Positions 54,186 through 62,937 of a stretch of DNA of 64,000 bases are shown one piece after another. The stretch covers positions 325,001-389,000 of the forward strand of contig NZ_CP091716.1 of NCBI RefSeq assembly GCF_022009635.1, read 5' to 3'. The translations under genes were made by a program, and so were the position numbers. The DNA comes from Variovorax paradoxus. GTDB taxonomy: Bacteria > Pseudomonadota > Gammaproteobacteria > Burkholderiales > Burkholderiaceae_C. The notes below the pieces were generated by a model, which was not told the origin of the DNA, made no database searches, and was given only the letters and a program-made list of their open reading frames with translations. Position 1 is the first letter of the stretch. Each line of letters starts with the position of its first letter.

Positions 54186-54911
54186 ATGCATCGCAGAACC
54201 CTCGTGAAATCCGCCGCCGCCCTCGGGCTGGCCGGTGGCCTCGGCAGTGTCGCTTTCAACGCCTTCGCGGCCGGCAAGATCAAGCCAGGCGCCAAGGCGG
54301 CGCTGATCGTGGTGGACGTGCAGAACTGCTTTCTCGACGGCGGCACGCTCGCGGTGAAGGGCGGCAACGAAGTCATTCCGGTCATCAACGCGCTGGCGCC
54401 GGCCTTCGAGAACATCGTCGTCACGCAGGACTGGCACACGGCGGGCCATGCCTCGTTTGCCAGCTCCTACAGCGGCAAGAAGCCCTTCGAGACCACCAAG
54501 CTCAGCTACGGCACGCAGGTTCTGTGGCCCGACCATTGCGTCCAGGGCACCGACGACGCCGCGCTCGGCAAGGACCTGAAGGTGCCCACCGCGCAGCTCA
54601 TCATCCGCAAGGGCTTCCACAAGGAGATGGACAGCTACTCCGCCTTCGAGGAAGCCGACCACAAGACGGCCACCGGCCTGGCCGGCTACCTGAAGGCGCG
54701 CGGCATCAAGACGGTGTTCGTCACCGGCCTGGCCACCGACTTCTGCGTGGCCTGGACCGCGATGGACGCGCGCAAGGCCGGCTTCGACGCCTACGTGATC
54801 GAGGACGCCACGCGCGGCATCGACCTCAACGGCTCGCTGGCCGCCGCGTGGAAGCAGATGACGGCCAAGGGCGTCAAGCGCATCCAGTCGGCGGACATCC
54901 AGGCTGCCTGA
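54186..54911 (+). CDS. pncA: Exported nicotinamidase (isochorismatase fold) with Tat signal
   Basis: 241 residues. The N terminus MHRRTLVKSAAALGLAG has the twin-arginine pattern, so the folded enzyme is predicted to act in the periplasm. The catalytic aspartate is in LIVVDVQNCFLDGG, metal ligands in TQDWHTAGHASFA and WPDHCVQGT, and the nucleophilic cysteine in GLATDFCV. These match nicotinamidases such as PncA, which convert nicotinamide to nicotinate and ammonia. Tat export of this enzyme is uncommon; it would feed the transporter and dehydrogenase encoded around it. Confidence 0.88.
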   Translation: MHRRTLVKSAAALGLAGGLGSVAFNAFAAGKIKPGAKAALIVVDVQNCFLDGGTLAVKGGNEVIPVINALAPAFENIVVTQDWHTAGHASFASSYSGKKPFETTKLSYGTQVLWPDHCVQGTDDAALGKDLKVPTAQLIIRKGFHKEMDSYSAFEEADHKTATGLAGYLKARGIKTVFVTGLATDFCVAWTAMDARKAGFDAYVIEDATRGIDLNGSLAAAWKQMTAKGVKRIQSADIQAA

Positions 54912-54963
54912 GCCGGCGCCGCAAAGAAGACACGACACATAAAAGACACGAGACAAACGACGC

Positions 54964-56124
54964 ATGAAGCTTTCGACGACAAGGCGTGCCGTGCTGGCGG
55001 GCGGTGCCGCACTGGCCTTCGGTGCCGGCCTGCCGCGGCCGGCGCGGGCCGACAACGGCGTGACCGACACCGCCATCCGCATCGGCCAGTCGGCCGTGTT
55101 CAGCGGTCCCGCGAAAGACTTCGGTGTCGACTACCGCGCGGGCATCAAGCTCTACTTCGACCGCGTCAACAAGGCGGGCGGCGTGAACGGCCGCAAGATC
55201 GAACTCGTCACCTATGACGACGCCTACGATCCCGCGAAAACCGCCGTCAACACCGCGAAGCTGATCGACGAGGACAAGGTCTTCGCGCTCACCGGCTACG
55301 TGGCCACCGGCAACCTCGCGGCCGCGATGCCGCTCGCCGAGAAGGCCGGCGTGCCGATGTTCGCGCCGCTGGTGGGCACCACGTCGTTCCGCGCCAAGAC
55401 CAACCGCTACCTGTTCCATGTGCGCGCGGGCTACGACCTGGAGCTGCGCAAGATCATCAGCCACCTCTCGACCATCGGCATCCAGTCGATCGCGGTGGTC
55501 TACCAGGACAGCGCCTTCGGCAAGTCGAACCTCGCGACCTGCGAGGAGCTTGCGGCCGACTACAAGGTGAAGGTGGTGAAGACCTTCCCGCTGGCCATTG
55601 CCGCCGAAGACGCCAAGCCGGTGGTCACGGGCCTGGCCGATGCGAAGCCGGGCGCCGTGCTGATGATCATGGCGGGCCGCATGGTAGAGGTGTTCATGCG
55701 CGACTACCGCGCGAGCGGCGCGGGCGCGCCGCTGTACACGCTGTCGGTCGGCATCACCGACGCGGCCGGCTCGGCCAAGCGGCTCGAGGGCAAGCTCGCG
55801 GGTCTGGTCACGGCCAGCATCGTGCCGCCGCCGCAGGCGCAGCGCGTGCCCATCGTGGCCGACTACCAGCACGACCGCGCCGAGTTCGGCGAGAAGATCG
55901 ACAGCTACACCGCGCTGGAGGGCTACATCGTCGCGCGCGTGATGGTCGAGGGCCTGCGCCGCGCGGGCAAGGCGCTCACGCGCGACAGTTTCATCGCCGG
56001 GCTCGAGAGCATCGGCAGCACGCGCTTCGGCGACTTCCCCATCGAATACAGCGCGAAGAACCACAACGGCTCGACCTTCGTGGACCTGGAGATGTACACC
56101 CGTGACGGCCAGTTGCGGCGCTGA
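54964..56124 (+). CDS. Branched-chain-type ABC transporter substrate-binding protein 2
   Basis: 386 residues with a signal peptide (RRAVLAGGAALAFGAGLPRPARA, possibly Tat-like). Mature part TDTAIRIGQSAVFSGPAKDFGVDYR is a Liv-type binding fold. It is the second binding protein of the locus, so the single permease/ATPase set probably serves two ligands, for example nicotinate and nicotinamide or a hydroxylated form. The 2Fe-2S subunit gene starts inside its last codons. Confidence 0.88.
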   Translation: MKLSTTRRAVLAGGAALAFGAGLPRPARADNGVTDTAIRIGQSAVFSGPAKDFGVDYRAGIKLYFDRVNKAGGVNGRKIELVTYDDAYDPAKTAVNTAKLIDEDKVFALTGYVATGNLAAAMPLAEKAGVPMFAPLVGTTSFRAKTNRYLFHVRAGYDLELRKIISHLSTIGIQSIAVVYQDSAFGKSNLATCEELAADYKVKVVKTFPLAIAAEDAKPVVTGLADAKPGAVLMIMAGRMVEVFMRDYRASGAGAPLYTLSVGITDAAGSAKRLEGKLAGLVTASIVPPPQAQRVPIVADYQHDRAEFGEKIDSYTALEGYIVARVMVEGLRRAGKALTRDSFIAGLESIGSTRFGDFPIEYSAKNHNGSTFVDLEMYTRDGQLRR

Positions 56125-56602
56125 GCCGCTGCACCTGCTGGTCAACGGCCAGGCGCGATCGATCGAAGGCGTGCCGCGCGCTGCGACGCTGCTGCACATG
56201 CTGCGCAACGACCTGGGCCTGAACGGGCCCAAGTACGGCTGCGGACTGGGGCAGTGCGGCGCCTGCACGGTGCATGTGGACGGCGTGGCGGCGCGCTCTT
56301 GCGTGATTCCCGCGCACGGCGTTGCTGGCCGCGCCATCACCACGCTCGAAGGGCTGGGCTCGCGCGGCGACTGGCATCCGGTGCAGGCCGCGTTCGAAGA
56401 AGCGCAGGCCGCGCAGTGCGGCTACTGCCTCAACGGCATGGTGATGCAGGCGGCGGCGCTGCTGGCGCGCGATCCGCATGCAAGCGAGGCGCGCATCCGC
56501 AGCGAGCTGTCGGGCAATCTGTGCCGCTGCGGCACGCACATCGAGATCCTCGATGCCGTGCAGCGCGCGGCCGCGCGCATGTGCGCCCGGCAAGAGCCAT
56601 GA
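56102..56602 (+). CDS. nicA: Nicotinate dehydrogenase-type 2Fe-2S subunit
   Basis: 166 residues, GTG start overlapping the previous gene by 23 bp. Two [2Fe-2S] clusters are visible: GCGLGQCGACTVHVDG with the later SCVIP, and QCGYCLNGM paired with LCRCG. This is the small subunit of xanthine-dehydrogenase-family hydroxylases such as NicA or IorA. The stop overlaps the start of the large subunit (ATGA). No separate FAD subunit gene is seen; the cytochrome-fused large subunit replaces it, as in NicAB of P. putida. Confidence 0.92.
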   Translation: MTASCGAEPLHLLVNGQARSIEGVPRAATLLHMLRNDLGLNGPKYGCGLGQCGACTVHVDGVAARSCVIPAHGVAGRAITTLEGLGSRGDWHPVQAAFEEAQAAQCGYCLNGMVMQAAALLARDPHASEARIRSELSGNLCRCGTHIEILDAVQRAAARMCARQEP

Positions 56603-59600
56603 CGCGCCGCGCCGACTTGCCGCAGACGCGCGCCGAATTCCTCGCCGCCGACGGCGTGCTGCTGGTGCTGCGCGAGACGCCGCCCGCGCCGCCTCCGGCC
56701 AAGGGCCAGCCGGCCTTCATCGCCAGCAACCCCGTCGAAGGCGACGAAGTGCTGCTCGCCGTGTGGGACGATGGCAGCGCTTCCGCGCTCAACGGGCACG
56801 TCGACCTGGGCACCGGCATCCAGACCGCGCTCGCGCAGATCGTGGCGGAGGAACTCGACCTTGGCATGCCCTGCGTGCGCATGATGCTCGGCGATACCGC
56901 GCGCGCGCCCAACCAGGGCGCGACCATCGCGAGTGCGTCGATCCAGATCCATTCGCAGCCGCTGCGCCTGGCGGCCGCGCAGGCGCGCGCATGGCTGCTG
57001 GCACGCGCCGCCGAACGGCTCGGCGTGCCGGCCGATGCGCTGCAGGTGCGCAATGGCGTGGTGCGCGTCACCGAAACGCCGGACCGCCACGTCAGCTATG
57101 CCGACCTCGTCGCGGGCCAGCGCACCGTGCTGCGGCTCGACCCCAAGGCACGGCCCAAGGACCCCGCCGACTACCGCGTGGTCGGCACGCGGCAGGCGCG
57201 TGTCGACATTCCGGCCAAGCTTGCTGGCGAACTCGTGTTCGTGCACGACATGCGCGTGCCGGGCATGCTGCACGGCCGCGTCGTGCGCCCGCCGTATGCG
57301 GGCGCGGACCATGGCGAATACATCGGCAACACGCTGGAAGCGGTCGACGAAGCGTCGATTGCGCACATTCCCGGCATCCGCGCGGTGGTGGTGATCCGCG
57401 ACTTCGTCGGTGTCGTGGCCGAGCGCGAGGAGCACGCCGAGCAGGCACTGCGCGAACTGCGAGTCACCTGGAAGCCGTGGCCCGGCATGCCCGACCTGAG
57501 CGACGTGGCGCAGGCCCTGCGCGACAACCCGTCGACGCAGCGCCTGCTGGTGGACGAAGGCGATGTCGACGGTGCCATCGCCGCCGCCGCGCAGCCGATG
57601 CACCGCACCTACGTGTGGCCGTACCAGATGCATGCGTCCATCGGCCCGTCGTGCGCGCTGGCCGAGTGGCAGCCCGCCGACGGCAGCGGCATGCAGCTGC
57701 GCTGCTGGGCCGGTTCGCAGAACCCGCATGTGCTGCGTGCCGACCTCGCGAAGCTCATGGGCGTGGAAGACGTGCAGGTCGACGTGGTCCGCATGGAAGC
57801 CGCCGGTTGCTATGGCCGCAACGGCGCGGACGACGTGGCCGCCGATGCCGCGCTGCTCGCGCGCGCCGTGGGCGCGCCGGTGCGGGTGCAGCTCACGCGC
57901 GAGCAGGAACATGCGTGGGAGCCCAAGGGCGCCGCGCAGCTGATGGAGATCGACGGCGGCCTCATGGCCGACGGCCGCGTCGCCGCCTACGACTTCGAGA
58001 CTTCGTATCCGTCGAACGGCGCGCCCACGCTGGCGCTGCTGCTCACGCGCACCATCGAGCCGGTGGCGCAGGCCTACGAGATGGGCGACCGCACCGCGCG
58101 CCCGCCGTACAGCTACGACAACCTGCGCGTGAAGGTGAACGACATGGCGCCGATCGTGCGCGCCTCGTGGCTGCGCGGCGTGTCGGCATTGCCGAGCTCG
58201 TTCGCGCACGAGTCGTACATCGACGAACTTGCCACCGCGGCGGGCATCGACCCGGTGCAGTTCCGCCTGCGCTATCTGCAGGACCCGCGCGCGGCCGAGC
58301 TGGTGCAGGCCACCGCGCAGAAGGCCGGCTGGCGCATGCGCACCGGTCCGCAGGAGAACGCCGACGGCGGGCTCGGCGAGGGCGGCGACATTCTCTTCGG
58401 CCAGGGCTTTGCGTATGCGCGCTACATCCACAGCAAGTGGCCCGGCTTCGGCGCCGCATGGGCCGCATGGGTGGCCGACGTGGAGGTCAACCGCAAGACC
58501 GGCGAGGTGCATGTGCGCCGCGTGGTGGTGGGGCACGACGCGGGGCTGATGATCAACCCCGCGGGCGTGGAGCACCAGGTGCACGGCAACGTGATTCAGA
58601 CCACGAGCCGTGCGCTCAAGGAGCGGGTGCAGTTCGCGCCGCAACAGCAGCAGCATCAAGGGCAGGGCGGCGCGCAATTGCCGGGGGTGTTGCCTTCGGG
58701 CGTGGTCGCGAGCCGCGAGTGGGGCAGCTACCCGATCATCAATTTCCGCGAAGTGCCGGTGATCGAGGTGATGCACATGCCGAGGCCGGGCGAGCCTTCG
58801 CTGGGCGCGGGCGAGTCGTCTTCGGTGCCGGGCACGGCAGCGATCGCGAATGCGATCTTCGACGCGACCGGCGTGCGGTTCCGTTCGCCGCCGTTCACGC
58901 CGGAGACTGTGCTGGCTGAATTGAATCGGGGTTTGCTTGCTTCTCCGGGAGAGGGCGGGGGCGAGGGCGCGCGGCGCTCGAATGGTGACGCTGCCGTGCC
59001 CCCATCCCAGCCTTCCCCCAGCGGGGGAAGGAGTAATGCACCATGGCCCGGGCGCAAAGGGCTGTGGGCCACCGGCGCGGCCCTCGTCGTTGGCGGCATC
59101 GGCGTCATTGCCGGCCTGCTCGGCTGGCGGTCGGCCATTGCGCCCGTGTCGCTCACCGCGCCGGTCTACAGCCAGGCCACCATCGAGCGCGGCCGTGTGC
59201 TCGCCGCCGCCGGCGATTGCGCCGTGTGCCACACCGCGCCCGGTGGCGCGCCCAATGCGGGCGGCCGCGCGATGGACACGCCCTTCGGCACGCTCTACAC
59301 CACCAACCTCACGCCCGATGCCGACACCGGCCTGGGCCGCTGGTCCTTCAGCGCCTTCCAGCGCGCGATGCGCGAAGGCGTCTCGCGCGACGGCCACTAC
59401 CTGTACCCCGCGTTCCCCTACACCGCCTTCGCCAAGACCAGCGACGACGACCTGCAGGCGCTCTATGCGTACTTCATGTCGATGCCCGCGGTGCGCGCGG
59501 AAACGCCGAAGTCCGAGCTCAAGTTCCCGTTCAGCATGCGGCCGTTGATGGCCGGCTGGAACGCGCTCTTCCACGATCCCGCGCCGATGCAGCCCGTGGC

Positions 59601-60357
59601 CACGCAGAGCGCCGAGTGGAACCGCGGCGCCTATCTCGTCAACGGCCTGGGCCATTGCGGCGCCTGCCACACGCCGCGCAACGCGCTCGGCGCCGAGCAG
59701 GGCGGCAGCGCATTCCTTTCGGGCGCGATGGTCGACGGCTGGGAGGCGCCGGCGCTCACGCATCTGTCGAAGTCCGCCGTGCCGTGGGATTCCGATGAGC
59801 TCTATCGCTACCTGCGTCACGGCCACACGCAGCGTCACGGCATCGCCGGCGGCCCGATGGCGGAGGTGGTGCGCGAGATGCGGCAACTGCCCGACGACGA
59901 CGTGCGCGCGATGGCCACCTACCTCGGTTCCTTCAATCCGGAGCCCGCCGCGGATTCCCAGGCCGTGGCGCAACAGATGGTCGACAACGCCGCGCGCACG
60001 CAGGGCCAGTTGCTCGGCCCCGCGCAGCGCATGTTCGACAGTGCCTGCGCCTCCTGCCACCATGACGGCAACGGCCCCACGCTGCTGGGCGTGAACACGC
60101 CGCTCGCGCTCAACAGCAACCTCACGAGCGCGCGACCCGACAACCTGCTGCGCACCATCCTCGACGGCGTGCGCGAGCCCGCCACGCGCGACATCGGCTT
60201 CATGCCCGCGTTCCGCGAAGCGCTCGACGACCGGCAGATCGCCGAGCTGGCCGGCTACATGCGCGCGCGCTTCGCGCCGCAGGAGCCCGCGTGGACCGAC
60301 CTGCCCGCGCAGGTGGCACGCGTGCGCGCCGCGCCGGCGCACGGCGCGGGGCACTGA
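56599..60357 (+). CDS. nicB: Molybdopterin-binding hydroxylase subunit fused to a three-haem cytochrome c (NicB type)
   Basis: 1252 residues. Residues 1-about 780 are the molybdenum-cofactor subunit (GHVDLGTGIQTALAQIVAEEL, GAGESSSVPGTAAIANAI). A low-complexity linker encoded by dispersed repeat A follows (about 781-815), then a membrane helix (GLWATGAALVVGGIGVIAGLLGW split across 20 residues) and a cytochrome c part with three haem sites: CAVCH, CGACH and CASCH. Electrons would pass from hydroxylation of nicotinate at C6 to the haems and the respiratory chain. NicB of P. putida has the same fusion. Pyridine as substrate is inferred from the neighbours; other N-heterocycles are possible. Confidence 0.88.
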   Translation: MTRRADLPQTRAEFLAADGVLLVLRETPPAPPPAKGQPAFIASNPVEGDEVLLAVWDDGSASALNGHVDLGTGIQTALAQIVAEELDLGMPCVRMMLGDTARAPNQGATIASASIQIHSQPLRLAAAQARAWLLARAAERLGVPADALQVRNGVVRVTETPDRHVSYADLVAGQRTVLRLDPKARPKDPADYRVVGTRQARVDIPAKLAGELVFVHDMRVPGMLHGRVVRPPYAGADHGEYIGNTLEAVDEASIAHIPGIRAVVVIRDFVGVVAEREEHAEQALRELRVTWKPWPGMPDLSDVAQALRDNPSTQRLLVDEGDVDGAIAAAAQPMHRTYVWPYQMHASIGPSCALAEWQPADGSGMQLRCWAGSQNPHVLRADLAKLMGVEDVQVDVVRMEAAGCYGRNGADDVAADAALLARAVGAPVRVQLTREQEHAWEPKGAAQLMEIDGGLMADGRVAAYDFETSYPSNGAPTLALLLTRTIEPVAQAYEMGDRTARPPYSYDNLRVKVNDMAPIVRASWLRGVSALPSSFAHESYIDELATAAGIDPVQFRLRYLQDPRAAELVQATAQKAGWRMRTGPQENADGGLGEGGDILFGQGFAYARYIHSKWPGFGAAWAAWVADVEVNRKTGEVHVRRVVVGHDAGLMINPAGVEHQVHGNVIQTTSRALKERVQFAPQQQQHQGQGGAQLPGVLPSGVVASREWGSYPIINFREVPVIEVMHMPRPGEPSLGAGESSSVPGTAAIANAIFDATGVRFRSPPFTPETVLAELNRGLLASPGEGGGEGARRSNGDAAVPPSQPSPSGGRSNAPWPGRKGLWATGAALVVGGIGVIAGLLGWRSAIAPVSLTAPVYSQATIERGRVLAAAGDCAVCHTAPGGAPNAGGRAMDTPFGTLYTTNLTPDADTGLGRWSFSAFQRAMREGVSRDGHYLYPAFPYTAFAKTSDDDLQALYAYFMSMPAVRAETPKSELKFPFSMRPLMAGWNALFHDPAPMQPVATQSAEWNRGAYLVNGLGHCGACHTPRNALGAEQGGSAFLSGAMVDGWEAPALTHLSKSAVPWDSDELYRYLRHGHTQRHGIAGGPMAEVVREMRQLPDDDVRAMATYLGSFNPEPAADSQAVAQQMVDNAARTQGQLLGPAQRMFDSACASCHHDGNGPTLLGVNTPLALNSNLTSARPDNLLRTILDGVREPATRDIGFMPAFREALDDRQIAELAGYMRARFAPQEPAWTDLPAQVARVRAAPAHGAGH
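58938..59040. repeat. GC-rich dispersed repeat A, copy 2, inside the nicB reading frame
   Basis: Inverse-orientation copy of 26541-26661. It begins CTTCTCCGGGAGAGGG and ends CAGCGGGGGAAGGAGTAATGC. It contributes about 35 codons in frame (LLASPGEGGGEGARR... PSQPSPSGGRSN) between the molybdenum and cytochrome parts. Confidence 0.75.
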
Positions 60358-60431
60358 CAGGGGTATTGGCTGCTGTCTCGCGGATGCGCCGCTACGATGC
60401 CACGTAGCACCATCCACAGAGACAACACGCC

Positions 60432-61625
60432 ATGCCCTTGAACCTCTCCACTTCTTCCAGCCTCCCCCGCGACGCCGAGCGCGCCACCCTCGTCGGCCGC
60501 CTCTGGCAACCGGGCGTGGGCCCCGTGCTGGTGGGCGTGCACGACGGCAGCCTGTACGACCTGTCGAAGATCGCGCCGACCATGAGCGATCTGCTCGAGT
60601 CCAAGGGATCGCCGCCGGAAGCCGTTCGCCGAGCATTGCAGGGCGCACCGCGCATCGCATCGCTCGACGAAGCCATCGCCAACAGCGACGAGAGCGTGCG
60701 CGACGCAGCCAAGCCCTGGCTGCTCGCTCCCTGCGACCTGCAGGCCATCAAGGCCAGCGGCGTAACCTTTGTTGCCAGCCTGCTGGAACGCGTGATCGAG
60801 GAGCAGGCGCGCGGCGACGCATCGAAGGCCGAGGCCACTCGCGCAGCCATCGGTAGCGTGCTCGGCGACAACCTTGCCGACATCGTGCCCGGCTCGCCCG
60901 AGGCAATGAAGGTCAAGGAAGTGTTGATCGCGCAGGGCGTGTGGTCGCAGTACCTCGAGGTCGGCATCGGCCCCGACGCGGAGATCTTCACCAAGGCGCC
61001 GGTGCTGGCTGCAGTGGGCACAGGAGCCGATGTCGGCATCCATTCGGGCTCGGTGTGGAACAACCCCGAGCCCGAAGTCGTTCTTGCGGTGAACAGCCGC
61101 GGCGAGACGCTCGGCGCCGCGCTGGGCAACGACGTCAACCTGCGGGACTTCGAAGGCCGCAGCGCGCTGCTGCTCGGCAAGGCGAAGGACAACAACGCAT
61201 CGTGCGCCATCGGCCCTTTCATCAGGCTGTTCGATGAGCACTTCGGCATCGACGACGTGCGGCGCATCACTGTCGCCCTCGAAGTGACGGGGCCCGAAGG
61301 TTTCACGCTCGAGGGATCGAGTTCGTTGTCGAAGATCAGCCGCGATCCGTTGGATCTTGTTTCGCAAACAGTGGGAAAACATCACGCTTACCCCGACGGA
61401 TTCATGTTGTTTCTGGGAACCATGTTCGCTCCGACACAAGACCGTCACGGGCCTGGGCAAGGATTCACCCATGTCGTTGGCGACCGTGTGCGCATCGCCG
61501 CACCGGAGCTGGGTGCATTGGTCAATCGCGTGGTACACGCGGACCAAGCGCCTATGTGGACTTTTGGTATCAGTGCACTGATGCGCAATTTAGGTGCGCG
61601 TGGATTGCTGTCTCCGGAGCTGTAG
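60432..61625 (+). CDS. Fumarylacetoacetate-hydrolase family protein
   Basis: 397 residues. The metal-binding set of the FAH fold is visible: NNPEPEVVLAVN (Glu-x-Glu), then LGNDVNLRDFEGRSALLLGKAKDNN with the aspartate and lysine. FAH enzymes hydrolyse or decarboxylate beta-dicarbonyl-type acids, or dehydrate sugar acids. It lies 75 bp after nicB with its own start and possibly its own promoter. In this setting it could split 2-formylglutarate to glutarate and formate, the missing step after enamidase. That is inference; a sugar-acid dehydratase is the alternative. The last 70 codons are less GC-biased than its upstream part. Confidence 0.8.
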   Translation: MPLNLSTSSSLPRDAERATLVGRLWQPGVGPVLVGVHDGSLYDLSKIAPTMSDLLESKGSPPEAVRRALQGAPRIASLDEAIANSDESVRDAAKPWLLAPCDLQAIKASGVTFVASLLERVIEEQARGDASKAEATRAAIGSVLGDNLADIVPGSPEAMKVKEVLIAQGVWSQYLEVGIGPDAEIFTKAPVLAAVGTGADVGIHSGSVWNNPEPEVVLAVNSRGETLGAALGNDVNLRDFEGRSALLLGKAKDNNASCAIGPFIRLFDEHFGIDDVRRITVALEVTGPEGFTLEGSSSLSKISRDPLDLVSQTVGKHHAYPDGFMLFLGTMFAPTQDRHGPGQGFTHVVGDRVRIAAPELGALVNRVVHADQAPMWTFGISALMRNLGARGLLSPEL

Positions 61626-61764
61626 ACGTTCTGTTTGATGTTTGAGAGGAGTTGTACTCCTTTGTGATTCAGAGACAGTACGTTGCACTCCGTTGTTGTT
61701 GACCACACCTTGGGTTCCCCTCAAGATGCCAAGCCTTTAGAGATGGTCAACAAGGGAGATGAGG
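61626..61764. promoter_or_regulatory. Intergenic region between the FAH gene and the type VI cluster
   Basis: 139 bp of lower G+C than its surroundings. It holds an AGGAGT-TGT-ACTCCT inverted repeat (61647-61661) followed by TTTGTG, a possible weak terminator of the FAH gene, and presumably the tss promoter. No gene is evident in it. Confidence 0.4.
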
Positions 61765-62850
61765 TTGTCGCCAAGCGAGATCGAACTATTGCAGTCGCCT
61801 GTGGAAGGCCCGCATCCGTGCGGCGAAGATCTGGAGTACGACCCCGATTTCATGGCGTTGCAACAGGCAACGACGGGCAAGCGCGAGCAACAGTTCGGCA
61901 CCACCATCATTCCCGCCGAGCCGCCCGACTGGGCACGCGTGGAGCGCATCGCGAAGCAGTTGTGCTCGCGCACACGAGACCTTCGCGTGCTGGTGCCGCT
62001 CACGCTGGCCTGGACCGAGAACCGTGGGCTTCCTGGTTATGTCGAAGGCCTGCAGCTCGTCGATGCGGTGCTGCAGAAATTCTGGGACGACGTGCATCCG
62101 CGCGTGACCGAGGACGGCTTCGAAGACCCGCTGCCGCGCATGAACGCATTGGCGGCGCTGGCCGAAGCCGAAGGGCTCGGGCGTAGCGTTCGCGATGCAC
62201 GGCTGCTCGACGACGGCGGCGCATCCATGACCTTGCGGCAGGTCGAGGCACTGCTCGATTCGAGCAAGACCGACCAGATCGATTACCCCGGCGGCATCGG
62301 CCGGTTGCGCGACGCGGCACGCCGCGCACAGGAGAAGGCAGCCGCGCCCGTGGTCGCGTTGCGCGAAGCGCTCGAGCTGCTGCAGCGCATTCGCGAGACT
62401 TCCGAACGCGCGCTCGGCCAGAGCTGGGCGCCCGACTTCTCGCGGCTCGAAAGATCGCTTCGCACCGTGGTCCAGCTGCTGCCGGAGCAGTCGCAGACAG
62501 ATCAGGCAGAAGCCGTTCCACCGCACTCCCCGGTGGGTTCGGATGACAACGCACAGTTGCCGTCGGCCGCGAACGGTACTGCCGAAAGTGTCGGCATGGG
62601 ACTACGCGCCGCTCGCGTCAAAGACATTGAAATATCGAGCCGTGATGATGTGCAAGTGCTGTTGGAGAAAGCCTGCCAGTACCTGGAGCGGACGGAGCCG
62701 AGTCATCCGTCGCCCATGCTGATACGCCGCGCGCAGCGGCTGCTGGATCTCAACTTCTTCCAGATCATCGAAGAACTCGTACCCGAGGGATTGCAAAAGA
62801 TAGAGAGCCTTGCGGGCCGGCCGCTGAACGGCGGGAGCGGAACGCAGTAA
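61765..62850 (+). CDS. tssA: Type VI secretion system protein TssA
   Basis: 361 residues from TTG at 61765, which has GGGAG 6 nt upstream; the in-frame ATG at 61759 would leave almost no spacer. The N-terminal ImpA-type domain (SPVEGPHPCGEDLEYDPDF, then LVPLTLAWTENRGLPGYVEG) is characteristic. The C terminus (SHPSPMLIRRAQRLLDLNFFQIIEELVP) is the conserved tail of the short TssA class. TssA primes sheath polymerisation at the baseplate. It opens a tss gene run that continues past the window. Confidence 0.9.
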   Translation: MSPSEIELLQSPVEGPHPCGEDLEYDPDFMALQQATTGKREQQFGTTIIPAEPPDWARVERIAKQLCSRTRDLRVLVPLTLAWTENRGLPGYVEGLQLVDAVLQKFWDDVHPRVTEDGFEDPLPRMNALAALAEAEGLGRSVRDARLLDDGGASMTLRQVEALLDSSKTDQIDYPGGIGRLRDAARRAQEKAAAPVVALREALELLQRIRETSERALGQSWAPDFSRLERSLRTVVQLLPEQSQTDQAEAVPPHSPVGSDDNAQLPSAANGTAESVGMGLRAARVKDIEISSRDDVQVLLEKACQYLERTEPSHPSPMLIRRAQRLLDLNFFQIIEELVPEGLQKIESLAGRPLNGGSGTQ

Positions 62851-62937
62851 GGGCAAGCAAGCAAGGGCGCCGCGCCGCTGCACGTCGGCGCGCGGCTGGG
62901 TGGGATACACGCGCATTTCAGATTCAAGAGGACGCTT

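Noticed and set aside
56422..60660. 1412-codon frame antisense to nicB, and similar long antisense frames at 6070-8835, 19975-23313 and 36223-38874
   Set aside because: Shadow frames of real genes with the same third-position bias effect; they cross gene boundaries and show no motif.
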